Source: Deinococcus planocerae (lineage in GTDB: Bacteria; Deinococcota; Deinococci; Deinococcales; Deinococcaceae). Taken from it: 64,000 nt of DNA. The notes beneath the pieces are model-generated. The model saw only the letters and a program-made list of their open reading frames with translations. It was not told the origin of the DNA and searched no databases. The DNA is taken from positions 124,001-188,000 of the forward strand of contig NZ_PNOR01000001.1 of the NCBI RefSeq assembly GCF_002869765.1, written 5' to 3'. Positions within the stretch are counted from its first letter, which is position 1. Each line of letters starts with the position of its first letter. Shown piece by piece: positions 54,467 through 61,790 of this stretch. Position numbers and translations under genes: made by a program.

Positions 54467-56209
54467 ATGACCGATGAGAAGAAGGTCTTCGTGCCGTCCC
54501 ACCCCCTGGAGCCGGGTGACCGGTACGGCGTGCTGAGCAACTTCGAGCCCGGCACCCGAATCCTCCCGGCGGGTTTCCAGATCGCGCCCCCGTTTCGTCC
54601 CCTGCCGGTGGACATCGTGTTTGAAAAGGACGTTGCGGTGGGGATGCGCGACGGCGTAACCATTTACGCCGACATCTTTCGGCCCGTGACCTCCGAGAAG
54701 GTGCCCGTGCTGGTGGCCTGGAGTCCCTACGGCAAGGGTCAGGGCACCTCACGAAGCGTCATGGGCGTCTTCGGGCTGGTCGGCCTGGACAACCGGGTGG
54801 TGTCGGGGCTGGCGAAGTTCGAGGCGCCCGATCCGGCCTACTGGTGCGCCCACGGCTACGCCATCTGCAACCCCGATCCCAGAGGCATTGGGCACTCCCA
54901 TAGCGACAGCGCCATGTTCGGCCGCCAGGAAGGTCAGGATTGCCACGACCTGATCGAGTGGCTCGCCACCCAGGACTGGTGCAGTGGCAAGGTGGCGATG
55001 AGCGGCACCTCGTACCTGGCGGTCGCGCAGTGGTTCACCGCCGCCGAGCAGCCCCCCCACCTGGCGGCCATCAATCCAGTGGAGGGCTTCAGCGACGTCT
55101 ACCGCGACCTCGTGGCACGCGGCGGCATACCCGATACCGGCTTTGCCGGGATGCTCCAGGAGAACAGCTACTGGGGCCAGGGCCAGAAGGAGGACATCCT
55201 CACCGAGGCCGAGCGTTATCCCCTCATGAACGACCTGTGGGAGGACAAGACCCCGCGCTTTGACCAGATTACCGTCCCGGCCTATGTCGTCGCCAGCTAC
55301 ACCAACACGCTGCACACCGCCGGCACCTTCCGGGCCTGGCGCAGGATGGCCTCCGCGGAGAAGTGGCTGCGCATCCACAACGGCCAGGAATGGCCCGACT
55401 ACTACGACGAGGCCAATACCGAGGACCTGCGCCGCTTCTTCGACCACTACCTGAAGGATGAGAACAACGGCTGGGAGGAGACGCCCCGGGTCCGCTACGC
55501 CCTGCACGACATGGCGGGCGGGGACCGCGTGGGGCTGACGGCGGGCGAGTTTCCGCCGGAGGGGGTCGCCGCCACCCGGTACTTCCTGGACGGCCGGACC
55601 CGCACGCTCCGCACCGAGTCGCCCGCCGCCGAGGTGCCCGCCGTCTACGATGCGCAGGGCAACCCTGGCCTGGTCTCCTTCACCCTGGGGTTCGAGGAGG
55701 AGACCGTGCTCGTCGGCTACCCCAAGGCGCACCTGTGGGTGGAGGCCAGAGGAGCCGACGATCTGGAACTTTTTGTGCTGGTGCAGAAGTTGAACGCTCA
55801 GGGGACGGCCCTCACGCAGTTTACCGTGCCCAACCGGAGCGCGATGATCCAGGACCTCACCGAGCGGGGCGCGTCGGTGCTGCGCTACAAGGGGGTGCCG
55901 GGTCAGCTCCGCGTGTCGATGCGGCACCTCGACGAGACGCGCTCCACGGAGGACGTGCCCGAGCACACCTTCGACCGGGTGGAGAAGCTGGAGCCCGGTC
56001 AGATCGTGGACGTGGAGATCGACCTCTTCCCGGTCGGCCTGGTGTTCTCCCCGGGCGAGCAACTCCGGCTGGTCATCAGCGCGCAGCGACCACAGGGACC
56101 GATGATGCCGGGGGTCCGTGACTACGTGGCGCAGAACAGCGGGCAGCACGTCATCCACACGGGTGGACCTCGCGCCTCATACCTTCAGCTTCCCGTCAAA
56201 ACCAGGTAA
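54467..56209 (+). CDS. CocE/NonD family hydrolase (X-Pro dipeptidyl-peptidase S15-like)
   Basis: 580 residues from an ATG with aggagg upstream. The N-terminal alpha/beta-hydrolase has the nucleophile Ser182 in SGTSYLAVAQW and the VAWSPYGKGQG oxyanion region. A C-terminal jelly-roll domain follows (LVGYPKAHLWVEARGADDLE ... GEQLRLVISAQRP), as in cocaine esterase and X-Pro dipeptidyl-peptidases. It hydrolyses esters, amides or acyl-peptides; no signal peptide, so cytoplasmic. Divergent TetR gene and operator point to induction by its substrate. Confidence 0.92.
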   Translation: MTDEKKVFVPSHPLEPGDRYGVLSNFEPGTRILPAGFQIAPPFRPLPVDIVFEKDVAVGMRDGVTIYADIFRPVTSEKVPVLVAWSPYGKGQGTSRSVMGVFGLVGLDNRVVSGLAKFEAPDPAYWCAHGYAICNPDPRGIGHSHSDSAMFGRQEGQDCHDLIEWLATQDWCSGKVAMSGTSYLAVAQWFTAAEQPPHLAAINPVEGFSDVYRDLVARGGIPDTGFAGMLQENSYWGQGQKEDILTEAERYPLMNDLWEDKTPRFDQITVPAYVVASYTNTLHTAGTFRAWRRMASAEKWLRIHNGQEWPDYYDEANTEDLRRFFDHYLKDENNGWEETPRVRYALHDMAGGDRVGLTAGEFPPEGVAATRYFLDGRTRTLRTESPAAEVPAVYDAQGNPGLVSFTLGFEEETVLVGYPKAHLWVEARGADDLELFVLVQKLNAQGTALTQFTVPNRSAMIQDLTERGASVLRYKGVPGQLRVSMRHLDETRSTEDVPEHTFDRVEKLEPGQIVDVEIDLFPVGLVFSPGEQLRLVISAQRPQGPMMPGVRDYVAQNSGQHVIHTGGPRASYLQLPVKTR

Positions 56210-56405
56210 AGGGCCGCCCGCCTGCGCTGGTTGAGGGAAACAATTCGTCGCGAAACCGCATGATGGCGTTCCCCTTTGGGGAGTGCCCCACAGGCCACAT
56301 GGGCGGTGTCTACGGGAATCTTGCCAAAGGGTTCAGAATGCAGGCTCACGGTCCCATGAACAGAAGGTCTTCCTCCCCTCCCGCCCCCTCGAGAATCGAG
56401 ACGTC

Positions 56406-57257
56406 ATGAACGAACTTGACACCAAGCCGTGGGTCCGGCGCCAGGGAGACCTGGACGACCAGCCCATCAACCACTTCGAGCTCACGTCAGCACGCCGGGC
56501 CTTGCGGCTCCTGAAATCGAAGCTTGGACGTGAACGTCTGCTCGAACTCCTGAAAGACGAGATCACGGCAGCGGACGCGTTCATGCATCAGGCTCTGCAC
56601 CGTTTCGCAGGACAGCAGGCCTGCGAAACGGTGCAGTTGCGCGCACACGGTATTTCCGCAGCGGCGTTCGGGCGCTGGCTGGCGGCTTCCTTTGACCGCG
56701 AGGACGTGATGCTCGCGGCCCATCCCGAGCCTTACGTCGTTCATAATATTCCTGGTCGTCCGCACATCGTCGAGACGCTCGGCGAGTACGTCTGCTCGTT
56801 CTTTGGTGGAGCACCTGACCCACCCGGTGCGTCCGCCGGGCTTCCTCCACGCCAGCACCACAGTCCGTCTGATCGGCCAGAGCACAACCCCTTGCGCCCC
56901 AGACACCGCAGATTAGAGATTAATACAAATAGAGAGATCAACTCCTCCGAAACATCCCACCCGAACAGAATCAGCGTCCGCAGCCCCCTGCCTGCTCCCC
57001 AGCCCAAGGGGTCCGGTCCCCCCTCCCCAGACCCCTGCTCAGGCCAACGCCAGTGCTCAGGAACAAGGGCGACCCAACCCCCCAGGACCCTTCCCTACCT
57101 CCCGTTCGCTGAGCGGGGAAAGGACCGACCCCCAGGCCAGCACCTCGCCACGGTCACCCGCACGGGCCCGGGCACAGGCGAAAGCGGGGGGCACGGGAGA
57201 GAGGGAGGGGGAGGGAGCGGGCGGTCCCTGCTCCTGATCCAATCTTCTATTAATTGA
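56406..57257 (+). CDS. Unknown protein; good first 140 residues, degenerate tail
   Basis: From ATG 56406 the frame reads NELDTKPWVRRQGDLDDQPI, then RRALRLLKSKLGRERLLELL, then HPEPYVVHNIPGRPHIVETL and GEYVCSFF, all protein-like. After about residue 138 it becomes Pro/Ser/Arg-rich noise to 57257, so the true gene is frameshifted or cut near 56820. I do not recognise the family. A perfect 17-bp inverted repeat lies inside the coding part at 56595-56636. AT-rich patches near 56910-56940 and 57240-57255 may be element borders. Between 57258 and the AbiEii gene nothing is seen. Confidence 0.5.
   Translation: MNELDTKPWVRRQGDLDDQPINHFELTSARRALRLLKSKLGRERLLELLKDEITAADAFMHQALHRFAGQQACETVQLRAHGISAAAFGRWLAASFDREDVMLAAHPEPYVVHNIPGRPHIVETLGEYVCSFFGGAPDPPGASAGLPPRQHHSPSDRPEHNPLRPRHRRLEINTNREINSSETSHPNRISVRSPLPAPQPKGSGPPSPDPCSGQRQCSGTRATQPPRTLPYLPFAERGKDRPPGQHLATVTRTGPGTGESGGHGREGGGGSGRSLLLIQSSIN
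56595..56636. repeat. Perfect 17-bp inverted repeat inside a reading frame
   Basis: ctgcaccgtttcgcagg (56595-56611) and cctgcgaaacggtgcag (56620-56636) with an 8-base spacer. It encodes LHRFAGQQACETVQ in the unknown protein. Such a long perfect stem is unexpected in coding DNA and would fold strongly in RNA. Confidence 0.85.
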
Positions 57258-57430
57258 GACCGGGCCCGTGACCCTCCCGCCTGACTTTTTTGCGAACCGC
57301 CCTCCTCGGCGGGAGACCGCCGCACCCCACTTCCGGCTGGGGGTCGAGGCAGCGGCCCTTCCCCCGCCCCGCCGAAGGTTGAAGCGTCGGACGATTCCGA
57401 GTTCTGATCTCCGACAGCGGCAAAGCGCCC

Positions 57431-58246
57431 TCACCCCGGAGAACGCAGTTGCCTCCAGAAGGCCGTGAGCCGCTTCTCCCAGGGAGCCAAGTCGGGTGGT
57501 TCCAGACCCGCACTGCCCGCCAGTTCCTGAAACCGCTCGGCCCAGTCCGCCGGAGCGGGCGGCCACGTTTCCGGGAGCGGAGGCGTCGCGTACTGCGCGA
57601 AGGTGCTCTCAACAGCCGCCCACGTTTCTGCGGACGAGGGCACATCCAGGGTCAGCAGCAGGGCGAGGTCCACCAGGTCCTTGACCCGGGTCTGCCGCTC
57701 GCGGGGCCAGGGATAGGCATGCACCTTCTCCGCGAAGTGGCACGCCAGGGGATACACCCGCAGGCGGCTGCGCGGGAGGTCCGCAAAAGAGAGGTCGGTC
57801 TGCCCCTTGGTCCACTCCGGGGGTTGGGTGAGCACATCCCCCTGGCCCAGATCCACGTGGAAGCGTGCAAAGGGCCGCCCCGCCAGCCGGGCCTCCACGT
57901 GAAAGCGCTGACCACCCTCTGGGGGCCCCACCAGACCCGGCCCCTGCGCCCGGACCGCGAAATCGAAGTGGTCCCCGACCGGAAGCCGCACGGCGTCTTG
58001 CAGGGCGCCCAGCAGGCTGGAGGCGGTCCCAGCATTCAGGTCGAGGTCGAGGGTGGAACGGGCGCGGTCGTGGAGCCGGACTTCTAGCGCGTACCCACCC
58101 TTGAGCACCCAATCCCCCTGCATGAGGAAGCGCTCGAAGGCCACCTGGGTCCGCAGGCGGTTGACGTCCTTGCCTTCCCGCCGGGCCCGGTCCAGCAAGC
58201 GGGTGTCCAGAGAAATCCTGAAGCTGGCGGCGGTGGCGAACCTCAT
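57431..58246 (-). CDS. abiEii: AbiEii-type nucleotidyltransferase toxin
   Basis: 271 residues. The nucleotidyltransferase motif KGGYALEVR (49-57) followed by ARSTLDLDL with the metal-binding Asp residues, and the later KVHAYPWPRERQTRVKDLVD region, match the AbiEii/AbiGii toxin family (type IV toxin-antitoxin, phage defence). The ATG overlaps the antitoxin stop by 4 bases, the classic arrangement. The toxin reading frame is intact. Related enzymes modify tRNA ends with nucleotides; the activity here is inferred. Confidence 0.88.
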   Translation of the reverse strand: MRFATAASFRISLDTRLLDRARREGKDVNRLRTQVAFERFLMQGDWVLKGGYALEVRLHDRARSTLDLDLNAGTASSLLGALQDAVRLPVGDHFDFAVRAQGPGLVGPPEGGQRFHVEARLAGRPFARFHVDLGQGDVLTQPPEWTKGQTDLSFADLPRSRLRVYPLACHFAEKVHAYPWPRERQTRVKDLVDLALLLTLDVPSSAETWAAVESTFAQYATPPLPETWPPAPADWAERFQELAGSAGLEPPDLAPWEKRLTAFWRQLRSPG

Positions 58247-58823
58247 CCCTGATTCGCGTCCGTTATGCCCCTCAGGCGCGCGGCGCTCGCCTCACTGAGG
58301 AGGCCCTGCGCGGCAGCCACCTCAACGGCTTGCTCCAAATGGTCCGCGTGCCGCCCCCCCCACAAGGTCGAGGAGGGTGCGTTCCAGGGTCTCGTGAGCT
58401 GGAAGCCGTGCCGGGTCTCGACGTCCATCGGGGCAAGGGTGCCGGTATGCAGGACGACGCCCAGTGGAGCGGGCTTGCGGAAGCCGGGGGGAACGGTGAG
58501 GTGGAGCCGCTCGGACAGCAGGTCGTCCACCCCGTGCAGGCTCAGGGCGGTGTCGTGGGAGACGGGGCGGCCTGGGTCTCCCCGGAACGGGTGCGGCTCC
58601 AGAGGGTAAGCCCGGCGAGCTGCTCGTGCTCGGTGATGGGGTAGGCGGTGAGGCGGTAGAGGCCGTGCCCGGCGCGCTGCCAGTGGCCGACCCGCTGATA
58701 GTGGTGCTGGGTCGGGTAGGCGTACCCGAGGTCCAGGGCCTGCCGGGCCGTGAAGTACCTGGCCTGCGCGTCGGCCAGCTCGAAGAGCTGCTGTGCCCGG
58801 CTCTGGTGGGAAGGGGGTGACAT
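58243..58823 (-). pseudogene. abiEi: AbiEi-type antitoxin, split by a frameshift
   Basis: ATG 58823 with aggagg upstream starts MSPPSHQSRAQQLFELADAQ, RYFTARQALDLGYAYPTQHH, then HGLYRLTAYPITEHEQLAGL: the winged-helix AbiEi N-terminal domain. Near 58580 the frame is lost; the next frame carries the rest (PVSHDTALSLHGVDDLLSER; LHLTVPPGFRK to ITDANQG) up to the overlap with the toxin. One missing base in or near GGGGAGACCC explains it. If real, only the DNA-binding half is made and the antitoxin effector half is lost. Confidence 0.75.
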
Positions 58824-58856
58824 GCAAAAACCTCCTAAAATATAGAAGGTTTTTGC
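58824..58856 (-). promoter_or_regulatory. Inverted-repeat operator over the abiE promoter and ribosome site
   Basis: gcaaaaacct (58824-58833) and aggtttttgc (58847-58856) are perfect inverted arms, extended with one mismatch towards the centre. On the reverse strand tatatt between them is a likely -10 element, and the left arm lies just before the ATG at 58823. AbiEi antitoxins are known to repress their own promoter through inverted repeats, so this is a good operator candidate. Confidence 0.6.
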
Positions 58857-59037
58857 AGAGAAGGTGTCTGGAGACGTGCTTCTCACCCGTTGGCCTGGTC
58901 CGGCCCAGAGGTTCGCTCCAGCCGACAGACGTCGTCGAACACCGGACCAACCGTCGTCTCTTCCAGGGCAGGGCCAGGGGCGAGTCGAAGAACGCCCATG
59001 CCGCCGGACGGGATGAACGGGTCACCACCCCCGCCGC

Positions 59038-60402
59038 TCAGAGGGTGGCCTGGCGCCACCGCCCGGACCAAAACCGCCAGGCGTAACCCACTGAGAGCAG
59101 CACGATGTACCCCAGCGCCGCCCCCCAGGCGCCCGTCACCCCGTAGCGGGGCGTCAGCCACGCGGCCCCCGGCACCATCACCAGCCACGCGCCGCCCAAC
59201 GTGACGAGCAGCCGGAAGCGGGTATCCCCCGCCCCCGTGAGCGCTCCCCCCAGCACGATGCCCACGCCGTCGATCAGTTGATACCCCGCCATGACCGCCA
59301 GCACCGACGCCCCCAGCGCCAGCACATCGGGATCACGGTTGAACAGCCCGATCAGGGTGCTCGGAATCAGCAGGAAGGCCAGGGTGAGCGGCAGCATGCC
59401 CCCCGCCGACAGCGCCGCCCCACGCCAGCCGATACGGGCCGCCAGATCGGGCCGCCCCGCCCCCAGCGCCCGCGACAGCAGGCTGGAGGTGCTCGCACTC
59501 AGGGCGAACGCCGGCAGGAACCCGAACGAGGCGAACTGGTTGGCGATCTGCGAGGCGGCCAGTTCGGTGGGGCCCAACCGGGCGATGATGCCCAGGAAGG
59601 TGGTGAAGGCCCCCACGTCCGCCAGGTCGGTGAGTCCGGCGGGCAGCGAGACCCGCGCCACCGAGCGCGACTCCGTCCGGTTGAGCCGCACGAACCACAG
59701 CCGCCCGTACTGGGGGCGGTACATCCGCAGCAGCAGCCCAAAGGCCAGGACCCCCTGGAGACTGACCGAGATCATGCTCCCCCAGGCCGCGCCCGCCACG
59801 CCCCAGTGGAAGCCGAACACGAACAGGCCTGCCAGCGCCGCGTTGACTCCCACGAGCATCCACGACAGCAGCATCGGCGTGCGGGTGTTGCCCAGGCCCA
59901 GCATCACCGCCAGGGAGGCGCTGCCGAGCAAGAGCAGCGGCAGTTCCAGGCTGCGGATGACCGCGTAGGTCCGGGCCACTCCCAGGATGTCGGGGCCGGG
60001 GTCGAGCAGCCGCAGCAGGCCGCCGATCAGCCCGGGCGCGATCAGGAGCAGCGGCAGGCCGGTCAAGGACAGACTCAGGAAGACGCCCGCCCAGCGCCGG
60101 AGGCCCGCCGGATCGCCCGAGCCCAGCGAGCGTGCCACGAAGGTGGCGGCGGTGCCCAGGGCGCTGCGGAAGGGCAGGGCCACCGTGAACAGCACCAGCG
60201 ACCCCAGGCCCACCGCGCCCACCTCCAGCACGCCCAGGCGGCCCATGTACAGCGTGTCGGTAAAGCCCACGGCGGTGTAGGCCAGATTGCTCAGGACCAG
60301 CGGCCAGGCGAGCGCCGCCAGCTCCCGGGTGCTGCCCTGCGGGGCCAGCCCCCCGGCGGGCGCGGCGTTGGGGGTGTCGGCAGGGGCGGGAGCTTCGGGC
60401 AC
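59038..60402 (-). CDS. MATE-family multidrug efflux transporter
   Basis: 454 residues with twelve hydrophobic helices in two similar halves. LAWPLVLSNLAYTAVGFTDT, LYMGRLG, LGTAATFVARSLGSGDPAGL and the second-half copy SLLSRALGAGRPDLAAR are MATE (NorM/DinF) landmarks. It exports cationic drugs or metabolites by Na+ or H+ antiport in the inner membrane. It stands alone between the abiE locus and a scar region. Confidence 0.92.
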   Translation of the reverse strand: MPEAPAPADTPNAAPAGGLAPQGSTRELAALAWPLVLSNLAYTAVGFTDTLYMGRLGVLEVGAVGLGSLVLFTVALPFRSALGTAATFVARSLGSGDPAGLRRWAGVFLSLSLTGLPLLLIAPGLIGGLLRLLDPGPDILGVARTYAVIRSLELPLLLLGSASLAVMLGLGNTRTPMLLSWMLVGVNAALAGLFVFGFHWGVAGAAWGSMISVSLQGVLAFGLLLRMYRPQYGRLWFVRLNRTESRSVARVSLPAGLTDLADVGAFTTFLGIIARLGPTELAASQIANQFASFGFLPAFALSASTSSLLSRALGAGRPDLAARIGWRGAALSAGGMLPLTLAFLLIPSTLIGLFNRDPDVLALGASVLAVMAGYQLIDGVGIVLGGALTGAGDTRFRLLVTLGGAWLVMVPGAAWLTPRYGVTGAWGAALGYIVLLSVGYAWRFWSGRWRQATL

Positions 60403-60807
60403 CCAGCGAGCCTAGGGCGCCCCCGCCCCCGGGAGCAACCGGCCATCTGGCGGACTCCCCCGGGAGGCCAGGGCGGGGAGAGGAAGCCGGGCTGACCTGG
60501 GCTTCTCGCGGAAGTTCGGCCCGCCGGGAACCCGGGCTTGGGTTCCCCGTAAGACCCAGTGTCAGGGAAACTGCCGTGAGCCGCAACGGAGAATTTGCTC
60601 CGACACCCTCCCGATCTCAAGCGGGGACGGGGCGCCCTCCGCCGTGTCAGCTCCGAGCTTGCTTATGGAGACGTCACCTCCCCCTTGGCCCCGATGCCGC
60701 TTCAGACCCCAGTCGTTTCAACACGGGTTATGGTCGGGACTCTGCCCGCATGTTCAGCCAACGAGGTATAGGCCCGAGCAAGACGCACGACGTCTGGGGA
60801 CGCTGAT
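60403..60807. other. Intergenic scar upstream of the HU fragment
   Basis: 405 bases with no convincing gene; frames are short and Arg/Ser-rich. Presumably contains the MATE promoter at its left end. Confidence 0.45.
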
Positions 60808-60954
60808 GTGAAGGCCACCGCCGCCCGCACCGGCGTGCGCCCCGGCACCACGGAGCGCATCCACATCCCCGCTGGCCGTAAAGTCGCCTTCAAGGTCGCC
60901 GACACCCTCAAGGGCGCGCACGGCGGCACGGGCGACGCGGCAGCCAGCGAGTAA
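60808..60954 (+). pseudogene. hup: C-terminal fragment of histone-like DNA-binding protein HU
   Basis: The 48-residue frame reads [36 protein letters not shown], then a short tail. This is the DNA-contacting arm and last strand/helix of HU proteins, in the form typical of Deinococcus ([12 protein letters not shown]). The N-terminal dimerisation half is missing; the upstream sequence is unrelated. A GTG starts the frame by chance. A terminator follows 16 bases later, so the original 3' end is intact. Confidence 0.75.
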
Positions 60955-60970
60955 AGCCCGCTCCACTCCA

Positions 60971-60993
60971 GCGCCCTGGAAAGGGCGCCTTTT
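60971..60993 (+). terminator. Rho-independent terminator after the HU fragment
   Basis: gcgccct, loop ggaa, agggcgc, then ctttt. A tight 7-bp GC stem with tetraloop and T-run; it is the likely original hup terminator. Confidence 0.8.
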
Positions 60994-61058
60994 GCGGTCA
61001 TGGGTGTCCGTTTCGCAACCCGGGCAGTTCGCCCCAGGCGTTCTACACGGAAACTCCA

Positions 61059-61346
61059 GTGGCAGACACGCCCCGCCTTGCCGCCGTGCGCCTCGTGACC
61101 GACGGGGCGTGCTCGGGCACTTCTCGCCCCGGCGGCTGGGCCCGCCTCCTCTCCAGCGGCCCCCACACCCGCGGACTTTGGGGCGGGGAGCCTCAGACCA
61201 CCAACAACCGCATGGAACTCACGGCCCTGCTGGAAGGGCTGCGGGCCCTCAAGCGGCCTTGCCAGGTTCACGTCGTCAGCGACTCCCGGTACCTCATTGA
61301 CGCCTTCGAGCAGGGGTGGCTGGTCGGGTTGCCCTGCCTCAACTGA
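61059..61346 (+). pseudogene. rnhA: Ribonuclease HI, C-terminally truncated
   Basis: From GTG 61059: LVTDGACSGTSRPGGWARLL with the first catalytic Asp, NNRMELTALLEGLRAL with the Glu, and VVSDSRYLIDAFEQGWL with the second Asp, all as in RNase HI. After residue 88 the homology stops (VGLPCLN, stop), where intact enzymes continue for 60 or more residues including the last His and Asp. The cut lies just before the promoter of the next operon, which suggests a recombination junction near 61325. Confidence 0.75.
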
Positions 61347-61388
61347 GGGTCTTCCCGTGTTACGCTCTGAACATAACAAGGAGGGTTC

Positions 61389-61790
61389 ATGAGCACTCCG
61401 GTCACCCTGATCGACGAGAGCACCGCGGGCGGGAACACCCACACCTTTACCCTCGACTTCCTCGAAGAACACGTCACCGTCCGCGAGATCCTGCGCCGCC
61501 GGGTCTACGCGGAGGTCACCGACTACAACACCCGGCAGCCCGACCTCTTCCACGGTCTCGTGCAACCCAGTGATGCCGAGCGCGAGTTGAACGGCTTCCG
61601 GGTTCGGACCCGCCGCCCGCTCGACTGGGAGCAGCAGTACCAGCGTGCAACCGAGGCCTTCGAGCACCAGGGGTTCATCATCCTGGTGGACGACCGGCAG
61701 ATCGAGGCCCTTGACGAGCCCGTCCACCTGCGCCTCGACCGGCCCACCGAGGTGACCTTCCTCAAGCTCGTTCCGCTGGTGGGAGGATGA
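61389..61790 (+). CDS. Unknown small protein, first gene of the DUF4132 operon
   Basis: 133 residues from an ATG 6 bases after aaggaggg. It begins STPVTLIDESTAGGNTHTFT and has a LDFLEEHVTVREILRRRVYA segment and a VHLRLDRPTEVTFLKLVPLV ending, giving a mixed alpha/beta protein without signal peptide. I do not recognise a named domain. It overlaps the next start by 4 bases (ATGA), so it is coupled to the DUF4132 protein and probably works with it. ttacgct about 25 bases upstream could be a -10 element. Confidence 0.7.
   Translation: MSTPVTLIDESTAGGNTHTFTLDFLEEHVTVREILRRRVYAEVTDYNTRQPDLFHGLVQPSDAERELNGFRVRTRRPLDWEQQYQRATEAFEHQGFIILVDDRQIEALDEPVHLRLDRPTEVTFLKLVPLVGG

Noticed and set aside
57057..57566. 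Reverse frame downstream of abiEii
   Set aside because: Arg/Gly/Ser-rich, overlaps the toxin gene in another frame, no homology pattern.
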